Shown: positions 18,683-28,183 of the stretch, piece after piece
How positions within the stretch are numbered: position 1 is the first letter of the stretch
Layout of the letters: every line of letters starts with the position of its first letter
Assembly (NCBI RefSeq): GCF_002362315.1
Contig: NZ_MTZV01000004.1
Location: 310,001 to 374,000, forward strand
Length of the DNA: 64,000 bases
Direction of reading: 5' to 3'
Source of the DNA: Paraburkholderia acidicola
GTDB lineage: Bacteria; Pseudomonadota; Gammaproteobacteria; Burkholderiales; Burkholderiaceae
Made by a program: the position numbers and the translations under genes
The notes under the pieces: model-generated
What the model was told of the DNA's origin: nothing
What the model saw: only the letters and a program-made list of their open reading frames with translations
Databases searched by the model: none

Positions 18683-19705
18683 ATGGCCACGAAGGGCACG
18701 ATTCTGGTGACGGGCGGCGCGGGTTTTATCGGCTCGCACACGTGCGTCGAGTTGTTGAACGGCGGTTTTGACGTCGTGGTGGTCGACAATCTCGTGAACA
18801 GCAATCGCGAGTCGCTTGCACGTGTCGAACGGATTACCGGCAAACAGGTCGCGTTCTACGAAACCGATGCGCGCGACGAAACCGCGCTCCGTGCGATCTT
18901 CGACAAACATCCGGTCACCGGCGCGATTCACTTTGCGGCGCTGAAAGCCGTGGGGGAATCGGTCGCGAAACCGATCGAGTACTACCGCAACAACATCGAC
19001 AGTCTGCTCGTGCTGCTCGCCGTCATGCACGAGCGCAACGTCAGGCAGTTCGTGTTCAGTTCGTCGGCGACGGTGTACGGCGTGCCCAAAAGCTCGCCGA
19101 TCGATGAATCGTTCCCGCTGTCGGCGACCAATCCGTACGGACAGTCGAAGCTGATCGCCGAGCAGATCCTGCGCGATCTCGAGGTATCGGATGCGAGCTG
19201 GCGCGTCGCGACGCTGCGCTATTTCAACCCGGTCGGTGCGCACGAAAGCGGTTTGATCGGTGAAGATCCGTCGGGCGTGCCGAACAACCTGATGCCGTAT
19301 GTCGCGCAGGTCGCGGTCGGCAAGCTGGCGAAGCTACGTGTGTTCGGCGGCGACTATGAGACACCGGACGGCACCGGGGTGCGTGATTACATCCATGTGG
19401 TGGATCTGGCGCGCGGGCACCTTCTGGCGCTCGATGCGCTGGTTGCGCGCGATGCGAGCTTCGTCGTGAATCTCGGTACAGGCCAGGGGTATAGCGTGCT
19501 CGACGTGGTCCGTGCGTTCGAGAAAGCATCGGGGCGACCCGTGCCGTATGAGATCGTCGCGCGGCGGCCTGGCGATATTGCGCAGTGCTATGCGGACCCG
19601 GCGGCGGCGGAACGGATTATCGGCTGGCGGGCGGCGTTCGGGATCGAGCGGATGTGCGCGGATCACTGGCGCTGGCAGGAGCAGAATCCGCGGGGGTTTG
19701 CGTAG
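18683..19705 (+). CDS. galE: UDP-glucose 4-epimerase
   Basis: 340-aa extended SDR, close to the 338 aa of E. coli GalE. It has the NAD-binding GGAGFIGSH, VVVDNLVNS, FSSSATVYG and the catalytic YGQSK (Tyr/Lys), with the typical GVRDYIHVVDLA later. Two in-frame ATGs exist, at 18671 and 18683; GGAG at 18673-18676 sits 6 nt before the second, which I prefer. It supplies UDP-Gal (or GalNAc) for the two preceding glycosyltransferases. Confidence 0.93.
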   Translation: MATKGTILVTGGAGFIGSHTCVELLNGGFDVVVVDNLVNSNRESLARVERITGKQVAFYETDARDETALRAIFDKHPVTGAIHFAALKAVGESVAKPIEYYRNNIDSLLVLLAVMHERNVRQFVFSSSATVYGVPKSSPIDESFPLSATNPYGQSKLIAEQILRDLEVSDASWRVATLRYFNPVGAHESGLIGEDPSGVPNNLMPYVAQVAVGKLAKLRVFGGDYETPDGTGVRDYIHVVDLARGHLLALDALVARDASFVVNLGTGQGYSVLDVVRAFEKASGRPVPYEIVARRPGDIAQCYADPAAAERIIGWRAAFGIERMCADHWRWQEQNPRGFA

Positions 19706-19815
19706 CGCGTTTGCATGGCGGACGCACGCGCAGTATCTGCGACACGGCAACGAAAGATCTGCAGTTGCTGCGCGCGTCGCGACGGCGTTCGTTCACCGTC
19801 GCGACTTTACCTCCC

Positions 19816-20979
19816 CTACCCCGCCGGTTGCGCGAACTGTGCGATCACACGTTCACGAATCGACGGCTTGATATTCGATTGCTCCATGTTGCCGTGATAG
19901 TGCGCGACGACACGCGGGTTCATCACCTTGAACCACAGCGGCGGCACATACGCGAACATGATCATCGTCGCGTAGCCGGACGGCAATTGCGGCGCGCCTT
20001 CGAAGTGCCGCAGCGCCTGATACGAGCGCGTCGGATTCGCGTGATGATCGGCATGACGCTGCAACTGATACAGAAACACATTCGTCACGATGCGGTTGCT
20101 GTTCCACGAGTGCTCCGGCATACAACGCTCGTAACGCCCACTCGCGAGACGCTTGCGCCCAAGCCCGTAGTGCTCCAGATAGTTGACCACTTCGAGCAGC
20201 GAGGCGCCGTACGCGGCCTGCATCAATAGAAACGGAATCACGCGCACGCCGAACACGGAGATCAGCGCGCCCCACAGCACCACGGTCATCGCCCACGCAT
20301 GCAGCACCTCGTTGCGCCAGGTCCACGGCGACTTGCCGAGACCCGCGAGGCGCTGTTTTTCAAGCCGCCACGCTGACCCGATGCTACCGAGCACCGTGCG
20401 CGGCAAGAACGCCCAGAACGATTCGCCGTAGCGCGCGCTGGCCGGATCAGGCGGCGTTGCCACGCGTACATGATGGCCGCGGTTGTGTTCGACGAAGAAG
20501 TGGCCGTAGGCAACGGGTGCAAGCGTGATCTTCGCGAGCCAGCGCTCGAACGGATCGGTTTTGTGACCGAGTTCGTGCGCCGTGTTGATCGATACGCCGG
20601 TGGCTGCACCGAGCGACAGCGCGAAACCGAGGTAGTCGTACCAGGTCAGCGCATGCGTACCGACGACCCACACCGCGCCGAAGAACGAGATGTACTCGAT
20701 CAATGTCGCGAGGTAGACGATGCGCCGGTAGTAGCGCTCGCGTTCGAGCGTGGGGACGACTTCATCGGGAGGGTTACTCGGATCGTCGCCGATCAGGTAG
20801 TCGAGCACCGGGATGATGCCGAACACGAAGATCGGACCGAACCACCAGAAGATGTGCCAGCCGGTCTGCAGCGCCAGATTCGCGGCGTGCAGCGGCAGCG
20901 TGATGGTGAGCGCGCCGAGGAGCCACAGGTAGCGTTTACCGTCGACCCAACGAGCCGGTGCAGCTTGCGTCGATGCCAT
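19816..20979 (-). CDS. alkB: Alkane 1-monooxygenase (AlkB-type)
   Basis: 387-aa integral-membrane non-haem di-iron hydroxylase that converts n-alkanes to 1-alkanols. The His boxes are present: HELGH (135-139), EHNRGHH (164-170) and QRHADHH (307-313), plus the NYLEHYGL signature. About six membrane segments are visible. The start at 20979 is supported by a strong AAGGAGGGAG upstream. There is no fused rubredoxin domain and no rubredoxin gene nearby, so electrons must come from proteins encoded elsewhere. A weak promoter (TTGGCC-15-TATATA, 21066-21092) may lie upstream. Confidence 0.93.
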   Translation of the reverse strand: MASTQAAPARWVDGKRYLWLLGALTITLPLHAANLALQTGWHIFWWFGPIFVFGIIPVLDYLIGDDPSNPPDEVVPTLERERYYRRIVYLATLIEYISFFGAVWVVGTHALTWYDYLGFALSLGAATGVSINTAHELGHKTDPFERWLAKITLAPVAYGHFFVEHNRGHHVRVATPPDPASARYGESFWAFLPRTVLGSIGSAWRLEKQRLAGLGKSPWTWRNEVLHAWAMTVVLWGALISVFGVRVIPFLLMQAAYGASLLEVVNYLEHYGLGRKRLASGRYERCMPEHSWNSNRIVTNVFLYQLQRHADHHANPTRSYQALRHFEGAPQLPSGYATMIMFAYVPPLWFKVMNPRVVAHYHGNMEQSNIKPSIRERVIAQFAQPAG

Positions 20980-21344
20980 AACGTCTCCCTCCTTGTTTCC
21001 GTCCCGCCGGGCGTACTCCGCAGGTTGCACTGCAGCGTCGCCCGGTCTGTTCCGATCTTCAAATTTATATAGCGCTGCGTGAGCGAGGCCAAGCGATCGC
21101 TCCAGGAGCGGGGCTCCAAACAGCGGTGGATCGACGGAGGACGCCGTGGCCGGCTTTGAGTGCGTGAATGAAACGCGTGTATGAGTGGGTGAAATGGGTG
21201 CGAAATGGCGAGGCGGCATGAGCGCGGGCTGTCGGGAGCGCGTGTGGCCGCCGGTGTGAAGCGTCGTTTGCTGGTTTCGCGGCAGCGCACAACGCGAGCG
21301 CGGTGCTCACGAGTCCGGTTAGATCACCGTACTCATCACCCTGC

Positions 21345-21992
21345 TCAACCGCGCCTGCCGATAAACACATGCATCGCGCGTTCACCCGCAACGTGACGTT
21401 TGCACTCGTAACCGAGCGCATGCATATCGATGCCGCCGAGCAGGTTCTCACCCGAGCCCAACAGAACCGGCTGCACCGCCAGATGCAACTCGTCGATCAG
21501 ACCCGCAAGCAGGTACTGCCGGATCACCGACGCACCACCTCCGATGCGAATATCGCGCTCGCCCGCCGCCGCTCGCGCCTGCTCGAGCGCCGCGTGAATC
21601 CCTTCGGTGACGAAGCGAAACTCCGTGCCGCCCTTCATCATGAGTGGTGCGCGCGCGTGATGGGTCAGCACGAAAGTCGGCGTGTGATACGGCGGCTCCT
21701 CGCCCCACCAGCCTTTCCAGGTTTCGTCGGGCCACGGGCCGCGAACGGGTCCGAACATATTGCGCCCGAGTATCCACGCCCCCATGCCGGACATGCTCTG
21801 CTCGGCCAGCTCGTTGTCGATGCCGGTTTCTCCGCCGTCGAGACCCTGCATCTTGCGCCAGACGCGCGTGTGAAAGAACCACGCCATCAAATCTGGGCCA
21901 CGTACGCCAAGCGGATTCTGCAGATCCTGGTTCGGGCCTGCGCCGTAACCGTCGATGGAAACAGCGAAGCTCATAACGCGCACTTTCGACAT
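21345..21992 (-). CDS. RibD C-terminal/dihydrofolate-reductase-fold protein
   Basis: 215-aa NADPH-binding-type protein with VRVMSFAVSIDGYGAG at the N-terminus, a central MGAWILGRNMFGPVRGPW segment and IRIGGGASVIRQYLLAGLIDELHL near the C-terminus, all typical of the stand-alone RibD_C (YwjB-like) family. The start at 21992 has GGAG at a good distance; the longer frame to 22064 does not. The substrate is unknown for most of this family. It lies between alkB and an amidohydrolase, without operon-like spacing. Confidence 0.82.
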   Translation of the reverse strand: MSKVRVMSFAVSIDGYGAGPNQDLQNPLGVRGPDLMAWFFHTRVWRKMQGLDGGETGIDNELAEQSMSGMGAWILGRNMFGPVRGPWPDETWKGWWGEEPPYHTPTFVLTHHARAPLMMKGGTEFRFVTEGIHAALEQARAAAGERDIRIGGGASVIRQYLLAGLIDELHLAVQPVLLGSGENLLGGIDMHALGYECKRHVAGERAMHVFIGRRG

Positions 21993-22181
21993 GATGTTCT
22001 CCGTGCCTGGACAGCCAGCCTGTGAGCGGGCCTGCGTTTGGATAAGGATTGGACTAGTCCGCACGCCGCAGGGTCGCGGCGGATTGCCGCGTATGATCGC
22101 CGATTACTTTGGGCGCGTCGATGGTGCAGTGCGTGTGAAGCACCGCGATGCGACCTGCTGGGCAGCGAGTGTGTCCGCCAG

Positions 22182-23021
22182 TCAGTCCGCGCCGAATCCG
22201 TATAGCGATGCGGGATTGCTGACGAGTATCGTCCGCCGCACCGCCGGATCGGGCGCCCATTGCGACAGCAGGTCGAGCATCTCGCGGTCGTCGGGGACGG
22301 GCTTGCGGTTGGGATGCGGCCAGTTGCTGGCCCACAGGCACCGCTCGGGATGCGCTGCCGCCAGAGCCTGCGCGAGCGCGCTTACATCATCGTAATGCGG
22401 TGGTCCGACGCGCGATGTCTCGTACGGCGCCGAGATTTTCACCCACGTGTTACCGGCATCGAGCAGATCGAGCAGGCTGCGAAATGCGGCGTGATCCGTT
22501 GTGACCGGTTCGAGAAATTTGCCGGTGTGATCGAGCGACAACTTGCACGGTAGTGTGCGCAATCTTGCCGCGTAGTTCGGTAGTTCGCGCCCGTCCAGTT
22601 GCAGGTTGACGACCCAGCCGAACTCCGCAATCCGCGCAGCGAGTCCTTCGATATCGCCCCACTCGAGCAGGCCGCCTGCGCCCGGAATCATCATGAAGCG
22701 CACACCACGTACGCCGGCGGCGTGCATCACCTGCAGTTCCGCTGCGGGCGTGTCGGGACGTATCACGACGATGCCGCGCGCAGCACCGTCGGCCAGCGCG
22801 AGCGCTTCGAGCAGACAGCGATTGTCGAAGCCGTAGCCCGTCGGCTGAACCAGCACTGCACGCGTGAGGCCGAGACTGCGCTGTACCGCCGCGTACTGCG
22901 CCCACGAAGCCTGCGGTGGTGCGAACGTCGCCGTCCCCGCAAGCGGATAGCGTTCGAGTTCGTAGATATGCACGTGACAATCGCACGCACCGGACATCGG
23001 GTTCGAAGACGTCGGGCTCAT
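22182..23021 (-). CDS. Amidohydrolase family 2 protein, LigI/lactonase-like
   Basis: 279-aa TIM-barrel metallohydrolase. The HxH motif is visible as CDCHVHIY near residue 13, GVRGVRFMMIPGAGG and LQLDGRELP follow, KLSLDHTGKF supplies a third barrel His, and WASNWPHPN carries a C-terminal active-site segment. This arrangement resembles 2-pyrone-4,6-dicarboxylate lactonase and sugar-acid lactonases. The ATG overlaps the preceding dehydrogenase stop by 4 nt. It is the last clear member of the TRAP operon and probably opens a lactone or hydrolyses a related acid (inference). Confidence 0.82.
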   Translation of the reverse strand: MSPTSSNPMSGACDCHVHIYELERYPLAGTATFAPPQASWAQYAAVQRSLGLTRAVLVQPTGYGFDNRCLLEALALADGAARGIVVIRPDTPAAELQVMHAAGVRGVRFMMIPGAGGLLEWGDIEGLAARIAEFGWVVNLQLDGRELPNYAARLRTLPCKLSLDHTGKFLEPVTTDHAAFRSLLDLLDAGNTWVKISAPYETSRVGPPHYDDVSALAQALAAAHPERCLWASNWPHPNRKPVPDDREMLDLLSQWAPDPAVRRTILVSNPASLYGFGAD

Positions 23022-24040
23022 TGGCGCGCTCCCTGCGCAGCATTGGAAAAACCAGGCAGGCGCGCGAGCCGCGTCGCGTGCTCTGCATTGACGGCATGTG
23101 CGGGCAGCCGACCCTCGACGAGCGCGCGGACCTGCTCGACGGTATCCATCGCTTGATGTTCGATTGCGGGTGGTGTGAGGCCGCCGACGTGCGGCGTTGC
23201 TACGACTTTCGGATGGGCTGCGAGCGTGGCGGCCGGCATCTGGTCGGTCGCGCGGCCGACATCGATGGCGGCGCCCTTGATAACGCCTCGATCCAATGCG
23301 TCGATCAACGCATCGTCATCGACAAGTTCACCACGCGACGCATTGATGAAGAACGCGTCGGGCTGCATCCGTGCAAACGCATCGCGACTAAACAGGTTCG
23401 CGGTCTCGGGCACGGCAGGCGCCAGGCAGACGACGTAATCGCTATGCGCGAGCACGTCGTCGAACGAACCTGCTTTGACATCCGCGTCTTCGATCGTCGC
23501 GTGCGGATCGTAGACACGCACCGACATATCGAGCGCTCGCGCGAGCCGCGCAAGACGTCGCCCGATAAAACCATAGCCGACGATACCGAGCGTCGATGCA
23601 CGCAACTCGCGTCCCATCGCAATCGATGGGACGCGCTGCTGCCGGTAGGCTGCTGACGATGCACTAAGCCCGCGACTCAGATCGATCATTGCACCGACGA
23701 CCCACTCTGCCACCGACGTATCGAAGCCCGGCGTCGCGCGCGTAACGAGCACACCGTGACGGCTCGCCGCCTCGACATCGATGTTGCGGATATCGACGGC
23801 GACGCGACAGATCGCGACAAGATCCGGCAACCGGTCGAAGAACGCCGCGGGCGCCGCGGCATCGCGGCTCGCGACAACGATGTCGTGTCCGGCCGCGACG
23901 TCGACGAATTCGTCGAGCGTGAGGAGCCGCCCGTGCGGATTGAGCGTCACGTCACCGAGCGCACGTAGCTGCGCAAGCGCGCGGGCACCGTAGTAGTTTT
24001 TCAACGCATCGGGGGTATGCGTCAGATAGATCCGGGTCAT
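23018..24040 (-). CDS. D-2-hydroxyacid dehydrogenase, NAD-binding
   Basis: 340-aa dehydrogenase with the family bidomain. LGIVGYGFIGRRLARLARAL is the Rossmann motif with GxGxxG, NASRGELVDDDALIDAL holds the catalytic Arg, and VVATPHVGGLT the catalytic His. It interconverts a 2-oxoacid and a D-2-hydroxyacid. Both ends overlap neighbours by 4 nt (lacI upstream, amidohydrolase downstream), so it is part of the same operon. Confidence 0.9.
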   Translation of the reverse strand: MTRIYLTHTPDALKNYYGARALAQLRALGDVTLNPHGRLLTLDEFVDVAAGHDIVVASRDAAAPAAFFDRLPDLVAICRVAVDIRNIDVEAASRHGVLVTRATPGFDTSVAEWVVGAMIDLSRGLSASSAAYRQQRVPSIAMGRELRASTLGIVGYGFIGRRLARLARALDMSVRVYDPHATIEDADVKAGSFDDVLAHSDYVVCLAPAVPETANLFSRDAFARMQPDAFFINASRGELVDDDALIDALDRGVIKGAAIDVGRATDQMPAATLAAHPKVVATPHVGGLTPPAIEHQAMDTVEQVRALVEGRLPAHAVNAEHATRLARLPGFSNAAQGARQ

Positions 24041-25122
24041 AGCGTAGTGGCAGTCTTTCTGGCGCGAGCCGGCGCAGCAACCGACTGGCGCGCGATCAGA
24101 ACGGGTTGGAAGAGAAAATCAGACGGTGGCAGGTCCGGGTTGGTCGAGCGCTGGATGGCCCGCTCGACCATCGCATCGGCCATTTCCGCGAGCGGCATCG
24201 CCACCGACGTCAGCCCAGGATTGACGAACCCCGATACCTGCAGACCATCCATGCCGATCACCGAAACGTCTTCCGGCACGCGCAGTCCGAGCCGCGTCAG
24301 GCCCGACATCAGGCCGATTGCGAGCATGTCGTTGACGGTCACGATGCCGGTCGGCATCGGTCGCAGCGCGGCGACCTGGCTCGCCATCGCGAAGCCGAGA
24401 TCGGCCAGCTCGGAGTCGCCAAACGCTTCCGATACCTGCCCCTCGACCACGCTCGCCGAATAGGACGCACCCGGGCACAAGGACACGCGCTCACGAAAGC
24501 CCTCGATCTTCTCGCCGCGGCTAACGGTCTTGCCATGCGGCAGCAGAAACGCGAGCTGGCGGTGACCGTGGCTGATCAGGTGATCGGCGGCGAGATAGCC
24601 GGCCTGGTAGTTGTCGGGCGACATGTGATCGACGCGCGAATGCGTATCGCCGCCCGCGCCGCGATCGTAGCTGACCACCGCGAGGCCACGCGACACCGCT
24701 TTTTCGAGGTGACGCTCGTCGTCGAGCGACGAAATCACGATCACTGCGCGCACGCCGAACGACAGCAGATCGTCGAACATGCGCGCTTCCTGCTGCTTGT
24801 CGCGATGCGTGTTGCCGAGCAGCAGCCGGTAATTGAAGCGTCGCTGTGCTGCTGCCTCGATGTTCAGCGCGAGCTGGCCGTACATCGGGTTCGCGGTGGA
24901 CGGTACCAGTAGCCCAAGCATCGGCGTGTGGCCGGTCTTCAACTGGCGCGCCACGCGGTTCGGACTGAACGACAGCGTGCGGATCGCGTCTTCGACACGC
25001 GACCATGTCTGCGCACTCAGCTTGTCGGTGCGCCCGTTGAGCACGTTCGATACCGAACTCGTCGATACGCCGGCGAGCGCGGCGACATCGTGAATCGTTG
25101 CCGTGGTCCTGTCGGTTGCCAT
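24037..25122 (-). CDS. LacI-family transcriptional repressor
   Basis: 361-aa regulator. The N-terminal helix-turn-helix TIHDVAALAGVSTSSVSNVLNGR and hinge helix (VARQLKTGHT) precede a periplasmic-binding-protein-like effector domain (MLGLLVPSTANPMYGQLALNIE). It sits inside the TRAP operon, 35 nt after the permease gene and overlapping the dehydrogenase by 4 nt. It is the obvious candidate to bind the palindromes at 28153-28179 upstream of the receptor gene. Confidence 0.92.
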   Translation of the reverse strand: MATDRTTATIHDVAALAGVSTSSVSNVLNGRTDKLSAQTWSRVEDAIRTLSFSPNRVARQLKTGHTPMLGLLVPSTANPMYGQLALNIEAAAQRRFNYRLLLGNTHRDKQQEARMFDDLLSFGVRAVIVISSLDDERHLEKAVSRGLAVVSYDRGAGGDTHSRVDHMSPDNYQAGYLAADHLISHGHRQLAFLLPHGKTVSRGEKIEGFRERVSLCPGASYSASVVEGQVSEAFGDSELADLGFAMASQVAALRPMPTGIVTVNDMLAIGLMSGLTRLGLRVPEDVSVIGMDGLQVSGFVNPGLTSVAMPLAEMADAMVERAIQRSTNPDLPPSDFLFQPVLIARQSVAAPARARKTATTL

Positions 25123-25157
25123 GTCGTGTTTGTCTCTCTAGGTACGGAGTATTCAGT

Positions 25158-27098
25158 TCAGGCCATGTTGAAATGCCGTGGCAGCCACAGCGAAATCGAC
25201 GGCACGAGCACCAGTAGTGCAAGCATCACAGCCAGTAGCGCGAGGTATTTGAGCATGTGTCGCGCCACATCCTCCCCACGCGTACCGGTCATCGCGCAGG
25301 TGGCGAAAAGCCCGAGGCCGAACGGTGGGGCGAACAGGCCGAGCCCCATCGCTGTCACCGCGATCGTGCCGAAATGCAGCGGATTGATGCCGAGTTGTAC
25401 GGCGATCGGCACCAGCAATGGCCCGAAGATAATCAACGCAGGCGCACCTTCGAGCACCGCGCCGAACACGATCATGATCAGCACCGACACGCCGAGAAAC
25501 GCGATGCTGCCGTAGTCGTGCGCAAGCGTCAGCATGCTGGCCGAAAGCAGCGCTGGGATCTGCATAACGGTCAGCGCATAGGCAACGCCGGAGGCGGCCG
25601 CGACGATAAAGAGAATGCCCGCCGCCATCGACGAAGCCCGCACAAATAGTCGCGCGACAGAACGCACCGTGAGTTCGCGAAATGCAACGCCACCTACGAC
25701 GAGTGCATACACCACCGCAAACGCCGATACCTCGGTCGACGTAGCGACACCCGATGTCACGCCCTTGCCGATCATCACGACCATCGCAAGCGCAACCAGT
25801 GCACCGCCGAGCAACCGCAGCAACGGCGTGCGCGCCGGAAACGCCGCCCGCGGATCGATCTTCTTGCCGACGATCACGACCATCGTCGACAGCGCGAGCG
25901 CCATCACGATGGCTGGCACGATGCCCGCCAGAAACAACCCGCCAATCGAGATGTTCGCGACAAAACCGATGATGATCATGTTGATGCACGGCGGAATCGT
26001 TTCGGCCATCACCGCCGATGCCGCGAGTACCGCCGCCGTTTCGTTCGCATCCTGACGCGTACGCCGCACCGCCGGCACGACGATACCGCCGACCGCCGCG
26101 ATATCAGCGAGCTTCGAGCCCGACACGCCGGAGAAGAATGCGGTGGCAAGAATCGCAATCAGATTCATCGAACCGCGCACACGGCCGAAGATACGCACCA
26201 GCAATTCGATCAACCTCGCCGACATGCCGTTCGCTTCCATCAGCAGGCCCGCCAGCACGAAGAACGGAATGGCGAGCAGCACGAAGTGGTCGATGCCGGC
26301 CATCACCTGCTGCGAATAGATGATCATCGGCAGGCTCGGTTCGCTGATGAAGAACAGCAGTGCGGCTAGCGCAAGCACGAAGGCGATTGGTACGCCGACC
26401 GCGAGGCTGCCGGCAAAGCCGCCAAGCAGCAGTACCCATGGCGCGATCGCATACGCGTCGAACAGCGTGTTCCATCCATATACCGCAGCGACGACTGCGC
26501 AACAGCCGGTCAACGTGAACCAGGTACCTCGGGTCGCGCCGCGCACAGCATTGGCGATACCGACGGCCGTCATCAACAGTGCGCCCAGCAGCACCGGCAA
26601 TACGCCGATCCATTGCGGCAGGCCCATCGGCGTGGTGACGTTTGCCGCATCGCCGAGCAGTTGCCACGCCGACCACGCAAGCCCTCCCGCAGTACCGGCG
26701 ACGATCCAGCCGCCGGTCTGCGTGGCCGCTTGCCGCCACGCTGCGGGCAGCAAGCCGCGAAAGAAATCGATGTGCACATGCTGGCCGCGCGCGAGCACCG
26801 TCGCGCCGCCGAGAAACACCAGCATCACCATCAGATCGCCCGCGATTTCCTCGGCCCAGTCGACCGGGTGATGAACGAAGTAACGCAGGATCACCGAGAC
26901 GAAGACGACCAGCACGTCGAGTGCGAGCACCACGGCGCACAGTCGCTCGACCAGTACGCACAGCGCGGCGAGCGTGCGGCCGATGAAGCCGCCTGCGCCG
27001 AAGCTCCAGGTGCCCGACGTTGCGCCGTGCGTGCCGCTTGCGTTGCCTGCTTCATCACGCAGACCAACGCCACGCATCTGACTCAGTGATTCGTTCAT
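25158..27098 (-). CDS. TRAP transporter fused permease (DctQ-DctM)
   Basis: About 646 aa, combining a small 4-TM DctQ domain (residues ~25-190, including YFVHHPVDWAEEIAGDLMVMLVFLGGATV) with a large DctM domain (~215-640, including IPFFVLAGLLMEANGMSARLIELL and SGVSGSKLADIAAVG). It forms the membrane part of a sodium- or proton-coupled organic-acid importer. The frame reaches 27143, overlapping the receptor gene; the ATG at 27098, 16 nt after that gene's stop, is preferred. Substrate is likely a carboxylate, given the neighbouring enzymes. Confidence 0.88.
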   Translation of the reverse strand: MNESLSQMRGVGLRDEAGNASGTHGATSGTWSFGAGGFIGRTLAALCVLVERLCAVVLALDVLVVFVSVILRYFVHHPVDWAEEIAGDLMVMLVFLGGATVLARGQHVHIDFFRGLLPAAWRQAATQTGGWIVAGTAGGLAWSAWQLLGDAANVTTPMGLPQWIGVLPVLLGALLMTAVGIANAVRGATRGTWFTLTGCCAVVAAVYGWNTLFDAYAIAPWVLLLGGFAGSLAVGVPIAFVLALAALLFFISEPSLPMIIYSQQVMAGIDHFVLLAIPFFVLAGLLMEANGMSARLIELLVRIFGRVRGSMNLIAILATAFFSGVSGSKLADIAAVGGIVVPAVRRTRQDANETAAVLAASAVMAETIPPCINMIIIGFVANISIGGLFLAGIVPAIVMALALSTMVVIVGKKIDPRAAFPARTPLLRLLGGALVALAMVVMIGKGVTSGVATSTEVSAFAVVYALVVGGVAFRELTVRSVARLFVRASSMAAGILFIVAAASGVAYALTVMQIPALLSASMLTLAHDYGSIAFLGVSVLIMIVFGAVLEGAPALIIFGPLLVPIAVQLGINPLHFGTIAVTAMGLGLFAPPFGLGLFATCAMTGTRGEDVARHMLKYLALLAVMLALLVLVPSISLWLPRHFNMA

Positions 27099-27114
27099 GT
27101 CCCGACTCCCGTGG

Positions 27115-28134
27115 TTATGCGCGAGTCTTGTCGATTGCGGCAAGCACCGGCGCGGTCACCGGATACGTCCGCGTGAACGGCACCCACAGTTGATCGCGCA
27201 TCATCTTGCGCACGGTGTCGCGCTCCGCGGTTGCCATCGGATAGAGCGTCATGCCTTGCTTTTGCAGCGTAGCGAGCGCATCGGCGCCCTTGGTGACCGC
27301 CTCCTTGCGCTGATACAGGCTCGCCTCGCTGGCTGCCGCGCGAAACGGTTGTTGCAGTGGCGCGGGAATTTTCGCGAGACCGCGCTTGCCGATCACGACG
27401 ATGCACGGACTGAACAGATGGTTGGTCTGCCAGCTGTTCTGCACGACCTCGTTCAGCTTGTTCGACAGCACGCTTGCTGCGTCGTGTTCGAAGCCTTCCA
27501 CCACGCCGGTCTGCACTGCCGTGTAGACCTCGTTGAACGCGATCGGCGTCGGGATCGCGCCCATCAGCCGGAACGTCTCGACGAACGCCTGGGTCGGCAG
27601 CACGCGCAGCTTGACGTTCTTCAGTTGCGCGAGATTCCTGATCGCGGGTTTTGTGTACACGCTGCGACCATTGAAGTGCGAGCCCCAGCCGATCACCGAA
27701 CAACCGGTGCGCGTTTGCAGCAGATTGTCGTAGACACCGGCCACGCCACCGTCCACCGCGCGGGCAACGTGTGCGTAGTCGTCGAACAGAAAGCCGAGAT
27801 CGAGCAGTGCCAGTTCGGGCAACGCGGTCGCCCAGATCGAACTGCCCGTAATCATCATGTCGATCGAACCAAGCCGGACCTGCTGCACGACGTCGGCTTC
27901 CTTGCCCAGTTGCCCGTTCGCGAAGAAGTCGACGCGAATCTGCTCGCCGACGCTTTTCTTCAGGTTCTCGGTGAGGCGCTGGTACCAGATGTAATGCGCG
28001 GAGTTACCGTCGGCCGTCATCGTCGACGAGAAGCGCAGTGCGACTGGCGCACTCGCGCGGCCGATCGCCGGCACCGATAGCGCCGCGGCAGCGGCTGTCG
28101 CGCTCTGGATAAAACGGCGACGGGTGACCTGCAT
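27115..28134 (-). CDS. TRAP transporter substrate-binding protein (DctP family)
   Basis: 339-aa periplasmic receptor. It has a twin-arginine signal (VTRRRFIQSATAAAAALSVPA) with likely cleavage near ASA. The DctP fold shows FFANGQLGKEADVVQQVRLGSIDMM, NVKLRVLPTQAFVETFRLMGA (the conserved carboxylate-binding Arg lies in the KLRV strand) and PTPIAFNEVYTAVQTGVVEG. It is the first gene of the operon, with AGGAG before the start and a promoter plus operator upstream. Confidence 0.92.
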   Translation of the reverse strand: MQVTRRRFIQSATAAAAALSVPAIGRASAPVALRFSSTMTADGNSAHYIWYQRLTENLKKSVGEQIRVDFFANGQLGKEADVVQQVRLGSIDMMITGSSIWATALPELALLDLGFLFDDYAHVARAVDGGVAGVYDNLLQTRTGCSVIGWGSHFNGRSVYTKPAIRNLAQLKNVKLRVLPTQAFVETFRLMGAIPTPIAFNEVYTAVQTGVVEGFEHDAASVLSNKLNEVVQNSWQTNHLFSPCIVVIGKRGLAKIPAPLQQPFRAAASEASLYQRKEAVTKGADALATLQKQGMTLYPMATAERDTVRKMMRDQLWVPFTRTYPVTAPVLAAIDKTRA

Positions 28135-28152
28135 GACGGTGTCTCCTATGTT

Positions 28153-28179
28153 TTGTAAAACGTTCTACCAAACCGTTTG
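28153..28179 (-). promoter_or_regulatory. Tandem palindromic operators, probable LacI-family sites
   Basis: Two adjacent palindromes lie between the receptor start and its promoter: GTAAAACGTTCTAC (28155-28168, 12 of 14 symmetric, central AACGTT) and CAAACCGTTTG (28169-28179, perfect odd palindrome with a central CG-containing core). Central CG is a hallmark of LacI/GalR operators. They overlap the expected transcription start of the promoter at 28184-28212, so a bound repressor should block initiation. Confidence 0.65.
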
Positions 28180-28183
28180 ACTC

